From: Pseudomonadota bacterium
Lineage (GTDB): Bacteria > Pseudomonadota > Gammaproteobacteria > Burkholderiales > Burkholderiaceae_C
Assembly: GCA_021848345.1 (NCBI GenBank)
Contig: JAJZUV010000006.1
Location: 41,480 to 105,479 of the forward strand
DNA: 64,000 bases
Direction: 5' to 3'
Both the position numbers and the translations under genes were made by a program. Shown here piece by piece: positions 34,580 through 47,993 of this stretch. Position 1 is the stretch's first letter. Every line of letters starts with the position of its first letter. The notes under the pieces are model-generated. The model was not told where the DNA came from. It saw only the letters and a program-made list of their open reading frames with translations, and ran no database searches.

Positions 34580-34903
34580 GTCGATCAGCAGCCCGGCCAC
34601 GCTGTAAAGCAGCGAGCCGATCAGTGCCGCGCCGAAGCCGCGCACCTCGAAACCCGAGCTCAGACCCGATGCCGCGTAGAACATCAGCGCGTTGATGATG
34701 AAAAAGAACAGGCCCAGCGTGAGCACGGTGATCGGCAGGGTCAGCAGCAGCAGCACCGGGCGCACCAGGCTGTTGAGCAGGCCGATGATCAGCGAGGCCC
34801 ACAGCGCGGCCGCGAAGCCCGAGAGCTGAACCCCGCTGTACAGGTAGGCCACGGCCATCAGCGCGGTGGCCGAGAGCAGCCACTTCACCAGGAGTTTGGT
34901 CAT
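34541..34903 (-). CDS. Phage-holin-family-4-like / YvlD membrane protein
   Basis: 120 residues with four hydrophobic segments. SLIIGLLNSLVRPVLLLLTLPITVLTLGLFFFIINALMF is characteristic of the Phage_holin_4_2 / YvlD family, found as chromosomal single genes of unknown role and not part of a prophage here. It ends in antisense overlap with the htpX-like gene, and it follows purB on the same strand after 39 bp. Confidence 0.85.
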   Translation of the reverse strand: MTKLLVKWLLSATALMAVAYLYSGVQLSGFAAALWASLIIGLLNSLVRPVLLLLTLPITVLTLGLFFFIINALMFYAASGLSSGFEVRGFGAALIGSLLYSVAGLLIDSALEGLFQNGRR

Positions 34904-34942
34904 CGAGGTTTCCAGGCTGGTTACGCTGCCGCGGGCATCGGA

Positions 34943-36942
<2,000 letters not shown>

Positions 36943-36965
<23 letters not shown>

Positions 36966-37509
36966 GCATCCACATGTCGATGAAGCCCCAGCCCACGAGG
37001 CCCACGGCCAGGCACAACAGGCTGAACACGGCGGCGACGATGTCGTCGACCATGATGCCCAGGCCGCCGCTGAGCTTGCGGTCGGCCCAGCCCACGGGGC
37101 CGGGCTTGAGGGCGTCGAACAGGCGAAACAGCGCGAATCCGGCAAGCTGCAACGGCCAGGGCAGCAGCCCGTGAACCCCGGTGAGGGCGTCCACGCCCCA
37201 TTGGGTCACCCACAGCACCAGCCACATCGCCACCACTTCGTCCCACACCAGCGGTGCGGGGTCGTGCAGGCCCAGGGCGCGCGCCGCGCGCTCGCAGATC
37301 CACACCCCGCCCGCGAACGCGACGAGCAGCAGCAGCGGCCAGGCCCACGTCGGCAGCAGACCCTGGAGCAGCAACCAGGTGGCCCAGCCGAACAGGCTGC
37401 CGGCGGTGCCCGGCGCCACCGGCGACAGTCCGGAGCCGCAGCCCATGGCGAGGAAATTCCAGGGGCTGGCGAGCAGGAAGCGCCAGTCCGCGCGCGGAGG
37501 CTGGTTCAT
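36943..37509 (-). CDS. pgpA: Phosphatidylglycerophosphatase A
   Basis: A 188-residue inner-membrane enzyme that dephosphorylates phosphatidylglycerol phosphate. It has the conserved GSGLSPVAPGTAGSL loop and LVWDEVVAMW with acidic metal ligands, plus about four hydrophobic helices. It overlaps thiL by 4 nt (ATGA) and pncC by 23 nt, the typical betaproteobacterial thiL-pgpA-cinA operon. Confidence 0.95.
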
Positions 37510-38510
37510 GGCAGGGCGAAGTGGTCGAAGGAGCAGAACTCGGTGTCGATGCTACGTCCCGCGGCGTCGATCAGGCGCAGTTCCGGCGCCGCATGCACGC
37601 TGCCGATGCGGCTGACCTGGGTGCCCGCCGCGGCCGCGGCCGTCAGGACGTCGGCGCGCCGGGCGGCCGGGGCGGTGAACAGCAGCTCGTAGTCGTCGCC
37701 GCCGGCAAGCTGGCAGGCGCGTCGGCGTGCCTCGGGCTGCGCCGCCAGCACCGGGCCCCGCGGCAGCGCGTCGGCGCGCACCTCGGCGCCCACTTCGCTT
37801 GCGCGCAGCACGTGGCCGAGGTCGCCCAGCAGCCCGTCGGAGACGTCGATCGCGGCATGCGCGATGCCGCGCAGCGCCAGCCCCAGGGCCACGCGCGGCG
37901 TGGGCTGTTCCAGGCGCGCCAGCGCGTGTTCGAGCGCGGCCGCCTCGAGGGTCCATTCGCCTCGCAGGTGGCCCAGCGCGAGCCGCGCCTCGCCGGGCAC
38001 GCCGGAGATCCAGAGATCGTCGCCGGCGCGGGCCGCGTCGCGACGCAGCGCCGAGCCGGCCGGCACCAGGCCGAGCACGGTCAGGCACAGGTTCAGCGGG
38101 CCCCGCGTGGTGTCGCCGCCGACCAGTTCGATGCCGTGCTGCCCGGCCAGCTCGAACAGCCCCGCGCTGAAAGCCTCCAGCCAGGCCTCGTCGGCCGCCG
38201 GAAGCGCCAGCGCGAGCAGGAAGGAGTGGGGTCGCGCGCCCATCGCGGCCAGGTCCGACAGGTTCACGGCCAGCGCCTTGTGGCCCAGGCGCCGGGGGTC
38301 CGTGCCGGCGAGGAAGTGGCGACCCTCCACCAGCATGTCGGTGGAGATCGCCCATTGCTGGTCGGCCTCGGCCTGCAGCAACGCGCAGTCGTCGCCCACG
38401 CCGAGCAGCGCGCGTTCCGCCGGGCGGCGGAAGTAGCGCGCGATGAGGTCGAACTCTCCGGGGGGCGCTGCGGGCGCCGCGGAGACGGACGCGTCGGGAG
38501 CTTGGGACAT
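37506..38510 (-). CDS. thiL: Thiamine-monophosphate kinase
   Basis: 334 residues; makes thiamine diphosphate from thiamine monophosphate. Motifs: GVGDDCALL (N-terminal ligand loop), NLSDLAAMGA, GGDTTRG, DVSDGLLGDLGH and AGGDDYELLFT. The ATG at 38510 gives the usual N-terminus (GEFDLIARYF). It leads an operon with pgpA and pncC. Its product is the cofactor of the TPP enzyme encoded at 3378-5048, though no genetic link is implied. Confidence 0.95.
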   Translation of the reverse strand: MSQAPDASVSAAPAAPPGEFDLIARYFRRPAERALLGVGDDCALLQAEADQQWAISTDMLVEGRHFLAGTDPRRLGHKALAVNLSDLAAMGARPHSFLLALALPAADEAWLEAFSAGLFELAGQHGIELVGGDTTRGPLNLCLTVLGLVPAGSALRRDAARAGDDLWISGVPGEARLALGHLRGEWTLEAAALEHALARLEQPTPRVALGLALRGIAHAAIDVSDGLLGDLGHVLRASEVGAEVRADALPRGPVLAAQPEARRRACQLAGGDDYELLFTAPAARRADVLTAAAAAGTQVSRIGSVHAAPELRLIDAAGRSIDTEFCSFDHFALP

Positions 38511-38688
38511 GGGGGGTATTGTCGCCGCTCGGGCAAGGCCCTGGACCGTGCGAGGCCTAGAATTCCTCCCAAGCCTGGTGTCGCGCCCATGGGGTGCGCG
38601 GCCGGCGCGCACGGCGGAGCCGCAGGGCGGCGACCGCGCGGGGATGCGCTCGCATGCACAACAGGCGATGGTTTCGGAGACCTCCTAC

Positions 38689-40989
<2,301 letters not shown>

Positions 40990-41049
40990 GGCCTGCGGCC
41001 CGGCCGCCGGCGGGATCGCGACCGCCGGCGGGCGCGATCCCGCGGATTG

Positions 41050-41069
41050 GGAAGTGACTGCTCACTTCC
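41050..41069. repeat. Perfect 8-bp inverted repeat GGAAGTGA-CTGC-TCACTTCC
   Basis: It lies 60 bp after the maeB stop and 35 bp before the RNase promoter -35 box. No T-run follows on either strand, so operator function for the RNase/barstar promoter is at least as likely as termination of maeB. A smaller TGTGC-T-GCACA dyad follows at about 41074-41084. Confidence 0.55.
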
Positions 41070-41103
41070 GGATGGTGTGCTGCACAAAAAATAGGCGCAA
41101 ATC

Positions 41104-41132
41104 TTGCTTTTGCCGGGGCTTTCCCCTAGCAT
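41104..41132 (+). promoter_or_regulatory. Sigma-70-like promoter for the RNase/barstar genes
   Basis: -35 TTGCTT at 41104-41109, a 17-bp spacer, and -10 TAGCAT at 41127-41132, giving a predicted transcript start near 41139. This argues that the RNase begins translation downstream of 41139. A GGGG-CTTT-CCCC dyad occupies the spacer. Confidence 0.55.
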
Positions 41133-41255
41133 GAGCTTTTGGTCGCAGGCCCGGCGTGCATCGTGCGGGTCCACGGCCGGACCGCCAACAACTCCACTAC
41201 CGTGCTCTGGCTGAACGCCCGTCACGACAACAAGCTGAAACGGGGCTCGACTGGC

Positions 41256-41714
41256 GTGATCGCGACGCAGGCCCTTCGGACCGCTGCGGAGCATCCGTCA
41301 CCCGGGGTCTTCCGTTTCGGCGCCTGGTGGAGGCTTCGCGGGCTGGCGTTGACGCTGGCCTTCGTCGCGTGGATCGGCTGCGGATTCCAGGCCCAGGCCC
41401 GTCAAGGCGGGTCGCGGCATCCGCACGAAACCGTGGTGCAGGCGACGCGACTGGACCGCGAAGCCTTGCTGACGTTGCGGCGAGTTCGCAGCGGAGGCCC
41501 GTTTCCTTACGCCAAGGACGGAATCGTGTTCGGCAACTATGAACACCAATTGCCGCACAAACCACGTGGATATTACCGTGAATACACCGTACCCACTCCG
41601 GGCAGCCGCGACCGGGGAGCCAGGCGAATCGTTTGCGGTGGTGCACCCCGCAGCCCCGATGTCTGCTATTACACCCATGATCACTACGCAAGTTTCCAAT
41701 TCATCGCCGGTTGA
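41256..41714 (+). CDS. Secreted barnase-like ribonuclease (N1/T1 family)
   Basis: About 152 residues if the GTG at 41256 is used (GGGG about 10 nt upstream); the frame is open from a TTG at 41139, but that lies at the predicted transcript start. A signal-peptide-like hydrophobic stretch (LALTLAFVAWIGCGF) ends in AQA, a good signal peptidase site. The mature part matches microbial guanyl-specific RNases: GPFPYAKDG, YYREYTV with the catalytic Glu, ARRIVCGG with the active-site Arg, and THDHYASF with the catalytic His. All three barnase-type catalytic residues are thus present. The 3' end overlaps the barstar gene. Confidence 0.82.
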   Translation: MIATQALRTAAEHPSPGVFRFGAWWRLRGLALTLAFVAWIGCGFQAQARQGGSRHPHETVVQATRLDREALLTLRRVRSGGPFPYAKDGIVFGNYEHQLPHKPRGYYREYTVPTPGSRDRGARRIVCGGAPRSPDVCYYTHDHYASFQFIAG

Positions 41715-42123
41715 GGTCGACGAGGGCGTCAATCTCAAGGCTTTGCGTCCGAACATCGTGCAGTCGATCCGCGCGTTCAGGGTGAACGAATTGATGGCCG
41801 CCGCCCAGGAAGCCGGGCAGCATTTTCTCTACGCCAATCTGGCGCAGGCGACCACCAAGCAGGAAGTGCTCGAGACCCTGTCGCGCTCCTTCCTTTTTCC
41901 CAAGCATTTCGGCAAGAACTTCGATGCGCTGCGCGACTGCCTGACCGACATGATCGCGGGCGCCGGGCCGCAACCCGGTTTCGTCATCGTGCTCGAGCAG
42001 TTGCCGATGACCCAGCGCTTCGACAAGGAAGTGCGCGAAACCCTGCTGGACGTGTTCCGCGACGCCGCGGACTTCTGGTACGAACAGGGGGTGGAGTTCC
42101 GGGTCTTCTACTCTTTTCTGTGA
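41659..42123 (+). CDS. Barstar family RNase inhibitor
   Basis: About 154 residues from the ATG at 41659 (148 from an ATG at 41677; both poor in Shine-Dalgarno). The C-terminal ~90 residues are barstar-like: a helix, then LSRSFLFPKHFGKNFDALRDCLTDM, which carries the inhibitor's RNase-binding helix with Asp residues, and a final strand VEFRVFYSF. Barstar keeps the cytoplasmic pool of a secreted RNase inactive. It overlaps the RNase gene by 56 bp in another frame, so the two are made together. An N-terminal extension of ~60 residues has no clear fold. Confidence 0.85.
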   Translation: MSAITPMITTQVSNSSPVEVDEGVNLKALRPNIVQSIRAFRVNELMAAAQEAGQHFLYANLAQATTKQEVLETLSRSFLFPKHFGKNFDALRDCLTDMIAGAGPQPGFVIVLEQLPMTQRFDKEVRETLLDVFRDAADFWYEQGVEFRVFYSFL

Positions 42124-42242
42124 CCCGCGCGCCTTCCCGGGAGGCGTTGCGGGGTGAAGTGGAACCGGGTTTTCGCGCCAGCCGCTCGGTGCGTCCCAGC
42201 AGCGCCCCGTGGTACGGCACCTGGCTGGCGCAGGCGGCCTAG
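42120..42242 (+). CDS. Possible small ORF coupled to barstar
   Basis: A 40-codon frame starting with GTG that overlaps the barstar stop (GTGA), ending TAG at 42240-42242. The product is basic with a Trp-rich end (APWYGTWLAQ). The overlap geometry resembles other coupled pairs in this window, but there is no ribosome-binding site or recognised family; it may be chance. Confidence 0.25.
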   Translation: MTRAPSREALRGEVEPGFRASRSVRPSSAPWYGTWLAQAA

Positions 42243-42273
42243 CTGCCAACTGCCCCGCTGGGGCTGAGGACGC

Positions 42274-43065
42274 TCAGGCCTCGCGCAACTGCAGCGCGAG
42301 TTCGACATATTCGTCCACGCCGACCTCCTCGGCGCGGCGTTGCAGGTCGAACGATCCCTCGTAGCCGCGCTGCAGCAACCACGGCCCCAGGCTGTGACGC
42401 AGCAGCTTGCGGCGCTGGGAGAAGGCAGCGGCCGTCAGACCCTGCAGCGTGGACGCGCGCAGGCCGCGCAGTTCCTCCGGCCGCCGCGGCTGCATGCGCA
42501 CCACCGACGAATCCACGCGCGGCGGCGGGGTGAAGGCCTCGGGCCCGACCTCCAGCACTGGCCACATGCGATAGCGCCATTGAAGCATCACCGACAGCCG
42601 GCCGTAGGCGGCCGTGCGGGGCGCCGCGACCATGCGATCGACCACTTCCTTCTGAAGCATGAAGTGCTGGTCCACGACTTTCGATCCGTAGTCGAACAGG
42701 TGGAACAGCAGCGGGCTGGAGATGTTGTAGGGCAGATTGCCGAACACGCGAAGGGGCTCGCCCAGCGTGCCGAAATCCAGCGCCAGCGCGTCGCTCTCGA
42801 TCACCCGCAGCCCCGGCTCGGCGCGCCCGCGCCAGCGTTCGGCCAGGTCACGGTCGAGTTCGACCACGGTCAGCGCCTTCGCGCGCGCCAGCACCGGAAG
42901 GGTCAAGGCGCCCAGCCCGGGGCCGATTTCCACCAGCATCTGGCCGGGGCGCGGATCGATGGCATCGACGATGGCGTCGATCACCGACGCATCGGTCAGA
43001 AAGTGCTGGCCGAAGCGCTTGCGGGCCGTATGTCCTTGCAGCCGGCCGTGCGCGCGCGTGGACAT
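42274..43065 (-). CDS. rsmA: 16S rRNA dimethyladenosine transferase
   Basis: A 263-residue SAM-dependent enzyme that dimethylates two adjacent adenines near the 3' end of 16S rRNA. Motifs: FGQHFL at the N-terminus, [10 protein letters not shown] (SAM motif I) and NLPYNIS (catalytic motif IV). The C-terminal helical domain is complete. Its ATG shares one base with the surA stop (TGATG), so translation is coupled. The pdxA gene usually found between surA and rsmA is absent. Confidence 0.95.
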   Translation of the reverse strand: MSTRAHGRLQGHTARKRFGQHFLTDASVIDAIVDAIDPRPGQMLVEIGPGLGALTLPVLARAKALTVVELDRDLAERWRGRAEPGLRVIESDALALDFGTLGEPLRVFGNLPYNISSPLLFHLFDYGSKVVDQHFMLQKEVVDRMVAAPRTAAYGRLSVMLQWRYRMWPVLEVGPEAFTPPPRVDSSVVRMQPRRPEELRGLRASTLQGLTAAAFSQRRKLLRHSLGPWLLQRGYEGSFDLQRRAEEVGVDEYVELALQLREA

Positions 43066-44450
43066 CAGGAATCGTCGCCGGGAATACGCACGTAGGTGCG
43101 CTCGCGCACGTCGCGCACGAGATCCTGGAAATTCTTCTCGGCCTTGCGCTGCAGGAGCTCGCTGCGCACGACGGCGCGCTCCTGCCCGGGGCCCAGCGGA
43201 TGTTCGCGACGATCCACCAGCTGCAGCAGCACCACACGCCCCGGCAGGACCAGAGGCTCGGAGATCTGCCCGGGATTCAGGTTGTCGAGTGCGCCGTCGA
43301 GCGCCGCCGGAAGTTGTCCGGGCAGCACCCAGCCCAGCGAGCCGCCCTGGGCCGCGGTGCTCAGGTCCTGGGAGATTTCCTTCGCCTTGGCGGCGAAGCT
43401 CACCTCGCCGGCGAGCACGGCCCGGCGCACCGAGACGAGCTCGTGCACGGCGGCCCTGCGCGCGCTGTCGCCATCGGCATTGAGCACGATTTCCCGTACC
43501 TCGGCCTGCATGGCGGTCTGCTGGGTCTGCGCGGCATGCTGGCGCCCGACCAGTTCCAGGATGTGGAAGCCGGCCGGGCTGCGGATCACCTCGCTGACCT
43601 GCCCGGGCTGCAGATTGCGCACGGCGTTGACGAACAGATCGGGCCATTCGCCGGCCGGCCGGGTCCCCAGGTCACCGCCGTGGGTGGCTTCCGGTCCGCC
43701 CGAGAATTGCTGCGCGACCACCGCGAAGCGCCTGCCCTGGCGCAGCGCCGACGCGGCCGCGTCGATGATCTGGCGCGCCTGCGCGACGACCTGCGCGCTG
43801 GCGTGCTCGGGAATCGGCACGAAGATCTGCGCCAGATGCAGCTGCTCGGACGGCGCGACCTGTCCCTGCAGCGAGCGCATATGCGACAGATAGTCGTCGA
43901 CTTCCTGGTCGGTGACGCTGACCTTGGCCACCACGTCGCGCTGGCGCAGGCGCTGGATCAGGATTTCACGCCGGATCTGCCCCTCGAAATCCTTCCAGCC
44001 CATGCCCTGCGCGACGACCTTGGCGTGCAATTGGGTCACGTCCAGGTGGTTGGACGAGGCCACCTGCGCCACCGCGCGCTGCAGCGTGTCATCGCTCACC
44101 TGGAGCCCGCTTTGCTCCGCGTATTCCGCCAGCGCGTACTCGTCGATCATCTGTTGCAGGACCTGCGCGCGAACCTGGCTCATCGGCGGTTGCGGCGCGC
44201 CGGGCTGCTCGCGCGCCAGCCGGGCCAGCGTGTCCTCGGCGCGCAGCCGCAGGTCGTACTGGGTGATCACCTGGTCGCCCACCACCGCGGCGATGCCGTC
44301 GCTGCCCGCCGCGGCCCCGTCCGCGGGCGCTGCCAGCCCCTGGGAGGACGCGCTGGCGCCGGGCAGGGTCATTTGCGCCTGGGCCGCCATGCCCGGCAGG
44401 CTGGCGCCGACGAAGGCGAGCAACGCGAGGCGCGGCAAGAATTTATTCAT
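43065..44450 (-). CDS. surA: Periplasmic chaperone / peptidyl-prolyl isomerase SurA
   Basis: 461 residues. A signal peptide ends near MAAQAQ (residue ~26). The N-terminal chaperone domain contains [18 protein letters not shown]. Two parvulin-type domains follow: the first at ~195-300 ([11 protein letters not shown] ... [16 protein letters not shown]), the second at ~305-415 ([23 protein letters not shown]). SurA escorts outer-membrane proteins including LptD, whose gene lies directly upstream with an 8-bp overlap. Confidence 0.95.
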   Translation of the reverse strand: MNKFLPRLALLAFVGASLPGMAAQAQMTLPGASASSQGLAAPADGAAAGSDGIAAVVGDQVITQYDLRLRAEDTLARLAREQPGAPQPPMSQVRAQVLQQMIDEYALAEYAEQSGLQVSDDTLQRAVAQVASSNHLDVTQLHAKVVAQGMGWKDFEGQIRREILIQRLRQRDVVAKVSVTDQEVDDYLSHMRSLQGQVAPSEQLHLAQIFVPIPEHASAQVVAQARQIIDAAASALRQGRRFAVVAQQFSGGPEATHGGDLGTRPAGEWPDLFVNAVRNLQPGQVSEVIRSPAGFHILELVGRQHAAQTQQTAMQAEVREIVLNADGDSARRAAVHELVSVRRAVLAGEVSFAAKAKEISQDLSTAAQGGSLGWVLPGQLPAALDGALDNLNPGQISEPLVLPGRVVLLQLVDRREHPLGPGQERAVVRSELLQRKAEKNFQDLVRDVRERTYVRIPGDDS

Positions 44451-46764
44451 AGTTCACGTAGCGGCTCGGAGCGGCCGTCGGTTGATGCACCAGTTGATAA
44501 CCGGGGATATTTTGCTGCAGCGCCCCCAGCGGATTGTTGCCCAGCCGTGAAAAGCCCGAGAGCTCCAGCTGGAACAGGATGCGCGTGGTCCCGCTTTGCG
44601 AGGTGAGGGATTGCCGTTGCAGCACGATCCGCCCCACCCAGCAGCCCCCGTCGTACTCGAAGCCGAACAGGCCGTTGTTCAGACTGCGGTCCTGCAGGCT
44701 GTAGTCCGCCTGGCCCACCGAATACCAGCGCGACGACAGGCGCCACTGCCACGCACCATTGACGTAGCGCAGCGGAATCTGGGTGGCCGTCGCGCTTTGC
44801 GTCAGGTAGGACAGACCCAGGTTCTTGAAGTCGCCGACATGCCACTGGGCGCCGAAATTGGCCTGCGCCAGCTGCCGCAACCCCATGTTGTAGTCGATTC
44901 CGGCGGTGGCGCTCCAGTTGGGCGTCACCGCCAGGGAGCCGAGCAGGAAGGTGTCGGAAAGCCCCTTCGGCACCGGCGTGCCGGTCAGGGTCACGCGCTG
45001 CGGGCTCAGCAGCACGCGCTGCGCCGCCGTCAGGCTGGCGTATTCGGCGCCGCTGCCCGCGTCGAGCCAGCGCGTGGTGGCCCCGGCGGTGATGTTGTTG
45101 GCGTCGGCGATGCGATCGTTGCCCGAGAACAGGTTGTCCGTATAGATGGTCGCCAGGTTCAGGTCCAGCGGCGCGCTGTCGAAATTCGGCAGGTTCTGCT
45201 GCGCGCGGTACGGTGTGTAGACGTAGTACAGCCGCGGTTCGAGGGTCTGCGTCAGGTCGTGGCCGAAGGCGCGGGTGGAGCGTTCGAACACGAGGCCCGA
45301 GTCCAGGCTGAAGCTGGGCACCGAACGCGAGGCCGACGTGGAGCCGTCGGCCATCGGCGAGTCGGTCCTGTACGTGGTCTCGTACAGGTGCACCGCCGGC
45401 GTGACGAAGCCCTGCGGCGCGACGAACGGCAGGCTGACCGTGGGGTCGACGTAGCTGCGGTCCCCCGACAGCAGCGTGGGCGTGCTGTTGGTGAAACGCG
45501 CCGTGGCGGCGTCGAGCTGCCACTGCAGCCCGGTGTAATTGGTGCTGTGCCAGCTGCCCAGCAACTGGTGCTGCACGTTGTAGGGCACCGCCACCGGCGA
45601 GACCGTGCTCTGCAGGGTCTGCCAGGTGTTGAAACTGGCCTGCAGCATGCCGTTGGGCTGCGACCACGTGACCTCGCCCTGTTGCGGCAGGGTGCGATTG
45701 CCGCCGATCACCGGGTCCACGCTGCTGAAGTCCTGCCACCAGTTGTTGTCGGACACCCGTTGCAGGTTCAGCCCGTAGCTCACGTTGCTGGTCAGGCTGC
45801 CTGCCTGTTGCAGCACGGCGGCCCAGCGCGACTGGCCGTCGTCGCCGTGGTCCTGGGGCAGGTAGTCCAGGATGGTATTGCCGCTGTACGAGGGCTCCAG
45901 CCAGCGAACCGATGCGCTGGCCATCAGCCCGCGACGCAGCAGCAGGCGCGGCGTGATCGTGGCGTCGTAGTTCGGCGCGATGTTCCAGTAGTAGGGCTGG
46001 GCCCAATCCAGGCCGTTGCGGCTGTCGATCCCGATGGTCGGCGGCAGCAGACCCGACTTGCGCGCGGTGGTCAGCGGGAAACTGGCGTAGGGCAGCGGCA
46101 GGATGGTGACGCCCTTGAACTTCACGCGACCGTCCTTGACCACGCCGGTATCGGAGGCGAAATCCAGGTCCAGGTGGGTCGCCTGCAACACCCAGTCGAC
46201 CGGGGACTCGGTGCAGGTGGTGTAGGTGGCGTGTTCGGCCTCCAGGTGTTGGCTGCCCAGGAACTGCACCGACTCGGCCCGGCCACCGCCCTGCGTGCGG
46301 TTGAAGAAATAGCGCGCATCGGGCATGGTCCCGGTGGTGCTGTCCAGGTTGAACAGCAGGCTGGGGCCGCTGAACACGTTGCCGTCCTGCACGATGCGCA
46401 CGTTTCCGCGGGCGTCGATCTGGTCGGTCACGAGGTCGTCGTGCAGCGCGTCGGCCTTGAACACCACCGAATGCCGGCGCAGTTGCACCGCTCCGCTGGC
46501 GTCCAGCCGGATGTCGGGCTGCATGCTGAGCTTCCCGGCGTCGACGAACACCGGTTCCTCGGGCTGCACCTGGGGTGGCAGGCGCTCGACCAGCGTGGGG
46601 CTCGGGCGCAGCACCAGCGACGGCCCGCTCGCGCCCGGCGCGGGACGGCTGCTCGCGGCGGCCGCCGCGCCCGGCGCGGCCGCCATCAGGCCGATGGCGG
46701 CGGCCAGCACGCGGAGACGGGCGTGGCGCGGGGCACGGGGCAGGATCTGCGGCGAAAGGAGCAC
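44443..46764 (-). CDS. lptD: LPS-assembly protein LptD
   Basis: A 773-residue outer-membrane beta-barrel that inserts lipopolysaccharide together with LptE. A signal peptide (~1-36) is followed by the OstA-like N-terminal beta-jellyroll (~80-190, with VFKADALHDDLVTDQIDARGNV) and the OstA-C barrel up to residue 773. Only two Cys positions are obvious (YTTCTES near 188 and GGCWVG near 706), compared with four in E. coli LptD, so one interdomain disulfide is expected. It leads the lptD-surA-rsmA operon. Confidence 0.95.
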   Translation of the reverse strand: MLLSPQILPRAPRHARLRVLAAAIGLMAAAPGAAAAASSRPAPGASGPSLVLRPSPTLVERLPPQVQPEEPVFVDAGKLSMQPDIRLDASGAVQLRRHSVVFKADALHDDLVTDQIDARGNVRIVQDGNVFSGPSLLFNLDSTTGTMPDARYFFNRTQGGGRAESVQFLGSQHLEAEHATYTTCTESPVDWVLQATHLDLDFASDTGVVKDGRVKFKGVTILPLPYASFPLTTARKSGLLPPTIGIDSRNGLDWAQPYYWNIAPNYDATITPRLLLRRGLMASASVRWLEPSYSGNTILDYLPQDHGDDGQSRWAAVLQQAGSLTSNVSYGLNLQRVSDNNWWQDFSSVDPVIGGNRTLPQQGEVTWSQPNGMLQASFNTWQTLQSTVSPVAVPYNVQHQLLGSWHSTNYTGLQWQLDAATARFTNSTPTLLSGDRSYVDPTVSLPFVAPQGFVTPAVHLYETTYRTDSPMADGSTSASRSVPSFSLDSGLVFERSTRAFGHDLTQTLEPRLYYVYTPYRAQQNLPNFDSAPLDLNLATIYTDNLFSGNDRIADANNITAGATTRWLDAGSGAEYASLTAAQRVLLSPQRVTLTGTPVPKGLSDTFLLGSLAVTPNWSATAGIDYNMGLRQLAQANFGAQWHVGDFKNLGLSYLTQSATATQIPLRYVNGAWQWRLSSRWYSVGQADYSLQDRSLNNGLFGFEYDGGCWVGRIVLQRQSLTSQSGTTRILFQLELSGFSRLGNNPLGALQQNIPGYQLVHQPTAAPSRYVNYE

Positions 46765-46835
46765 TGGACGGGCGGGTTACGGGCCCGCGCGCGGATGCAT
46801 CCGCACGCCTGGCCGGCGGCCACGGTCCGCGGCCT

Positions 46836-46859
46836 CCTAGAATCGGCGCCGATTATAGG
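46836..46859. promoter_or_regulatory. 24-bp near-perfect palindrome between lptD and amgK with face-to-face -10 boxes
   Basis: Halves CCTAGAATCGGC and GCCGATTATAGG pair with a single mismatch. The plus strand contains TAGAAT (46838-46843) and the minus strand TATAAT, both -10-like and pointing away from each other's gene start in a divergent promoter region. Clear -35 boxes are not visible. Confidence 0.5.
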
Positions 46860-46906
46860 AACCCCCGGCGCTTCCGACGCCCCGTTCGCGCGCCCCCCCT
46901 CCGCCG

Positions 46907-47989
46907 ATGATGTCCACCTGCCCCGAATCCCTTCCCGCGACCGAGGCCGACTCCCGCCTCGCCGCCCTGCGCGCCTGGCTGCAGTCGGCCCCGGGCGGCG
47001 TCGTCCTGCGCCCCGACACCCTGCGGCCGGCCTCGGCAGACGCCAGTTTCCGGCGCTATTTCCGGCTGGACGCGCGTGCCGGCGACGACAGCACGCTGAT
47101 CGTCATGGACGCTCCCCCCGAGAAGGAGGACGTGGGGCGCTTTTGCAGCGTCGCCGAACTGCTGCGTGGCGGCGGCCTGTCGGTTCCCCGCGTGCTCGCG
47201 CGCGACGACGCGCAGGGGTTCGTGCTGTTGTCCGATCTCGGGACCACGACCTATCTGGACGCGCTGCTGCAGGCGCGCGGCGCGGGCGACTCGGCGCGTT
47301 GCGATGCGTTGATGCGAGATGCGCTGGGAGCGCTCGTGCGCATGCAGGGCGTGTCGGCCGGACTGCCCGGCTACGACCGCGAGCGCCTGCAGGCCGAGAT
47401 GGATCTGTTCGAGACCTGGTACGTGCGCCGCCAGATGCAGGCCGAACTCGGCGACGACGAGCGCCAGGGCCTGCGCCGGGTCATGGACGCCCTGCTGGAC
47501 AACGTGCTGGCCCAGCCCGTGGTGCTGGTGCATCGCGACTACCACAGCCGCAATCTGATGGTGCTGCCCGCCCGGCGCGAATGCGGCAACCCCGGCGTGC
47601 TGGATTTCCAGGACGCGGTGCTGGGGCCCATCACCTACGACCTGGTGTCGCTGCTGCGCGATGCCTACATCGCCTGGCCGGAGCAGCAGCAGATCGACTG
47701 GGCGATCCGCTACTGGGAGGGCGCGCGCAAGGCCGGCCTGCCGGTGAACCCGGACTTCGGCGTCTTCTACCGCGACTTCGAATGGATGGGCCTGCAGCGC
47801 CAGCTCAAGGTGCTGGGCATTTTCTCGCGTCTGTACCACCGCGACGGCAAGGCCCAGTACCTGGGCGACCTGCCCCTGGTGCTGCAATACGCGCGAGCGG
47901 TCGCTGGGCGCTATGCGGAGTTCGCGCCCCTGCTTCGTCTGCTCGATCGATTGCAGGGCGTGGCGCGCCGAGACGCCTATACCTTCTAG
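46907..47989 (+). CDS. amgK: N-acetylmuramate/N-acetylglucosamine kinase AmgK-like
   Basis: A 360-residue APH-fold kinase. SDASFRRYFRL-like strand near 40 (ADASFRRYFR), LLSDLGTTTYLD, Brenner motif HRDYHSRNLM (~207), and metal-binding LDFQDAVLGP match AmgK, which phosphorylates MurNAc at C1 in the salvage route that bypasses de novo UDP-MurNAc synthesis. The next gene is the matching MurU-type uridylyltransferase, strongly supporting the call. Start is ATG 46907; another ATG follows directly. Confidence 0.9.
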   Translation: MMSTCPESLPATEADSRLAALRAWLQSAPGGVVLRPDTLRPASADASFRRYFRLDARAGDDSTLIVMDAPPEKEDVGRFCSVAELLRGGGLSVPRVLARDDAQGFVLLSDLGTTTYLDALLQARGAGDSARCDALMRDALGALVRMQGVSAGLPGYDRERLQAEMDLFETWYVRRQMQAELGDDERQGLRRVMDALLDNVLAQPVVLVHRDYHSRNLMVLPARRECGNPGVLDFQDAVLGPITYDLVSLLRDAYIAWPEQQQIDWAIRYWEGARKAGLPVNPDFGVFYRDFEWMGLQRQLKVLGIFSRLYHRDGKAQYLGDLPLVLQYARAVAGRYAEFAPLLRLLDRLQGVARRDAYTF

Positions 47990-47993
47990 CATC

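Noticed and set aside
34541..34903. Holin-like gene as evidence of a prophage
   Set aside because: YvlD/Phage_holin_4_2 proteins are common single chromosomal genes, and no phage gene, integrase or attachment site is nearby.
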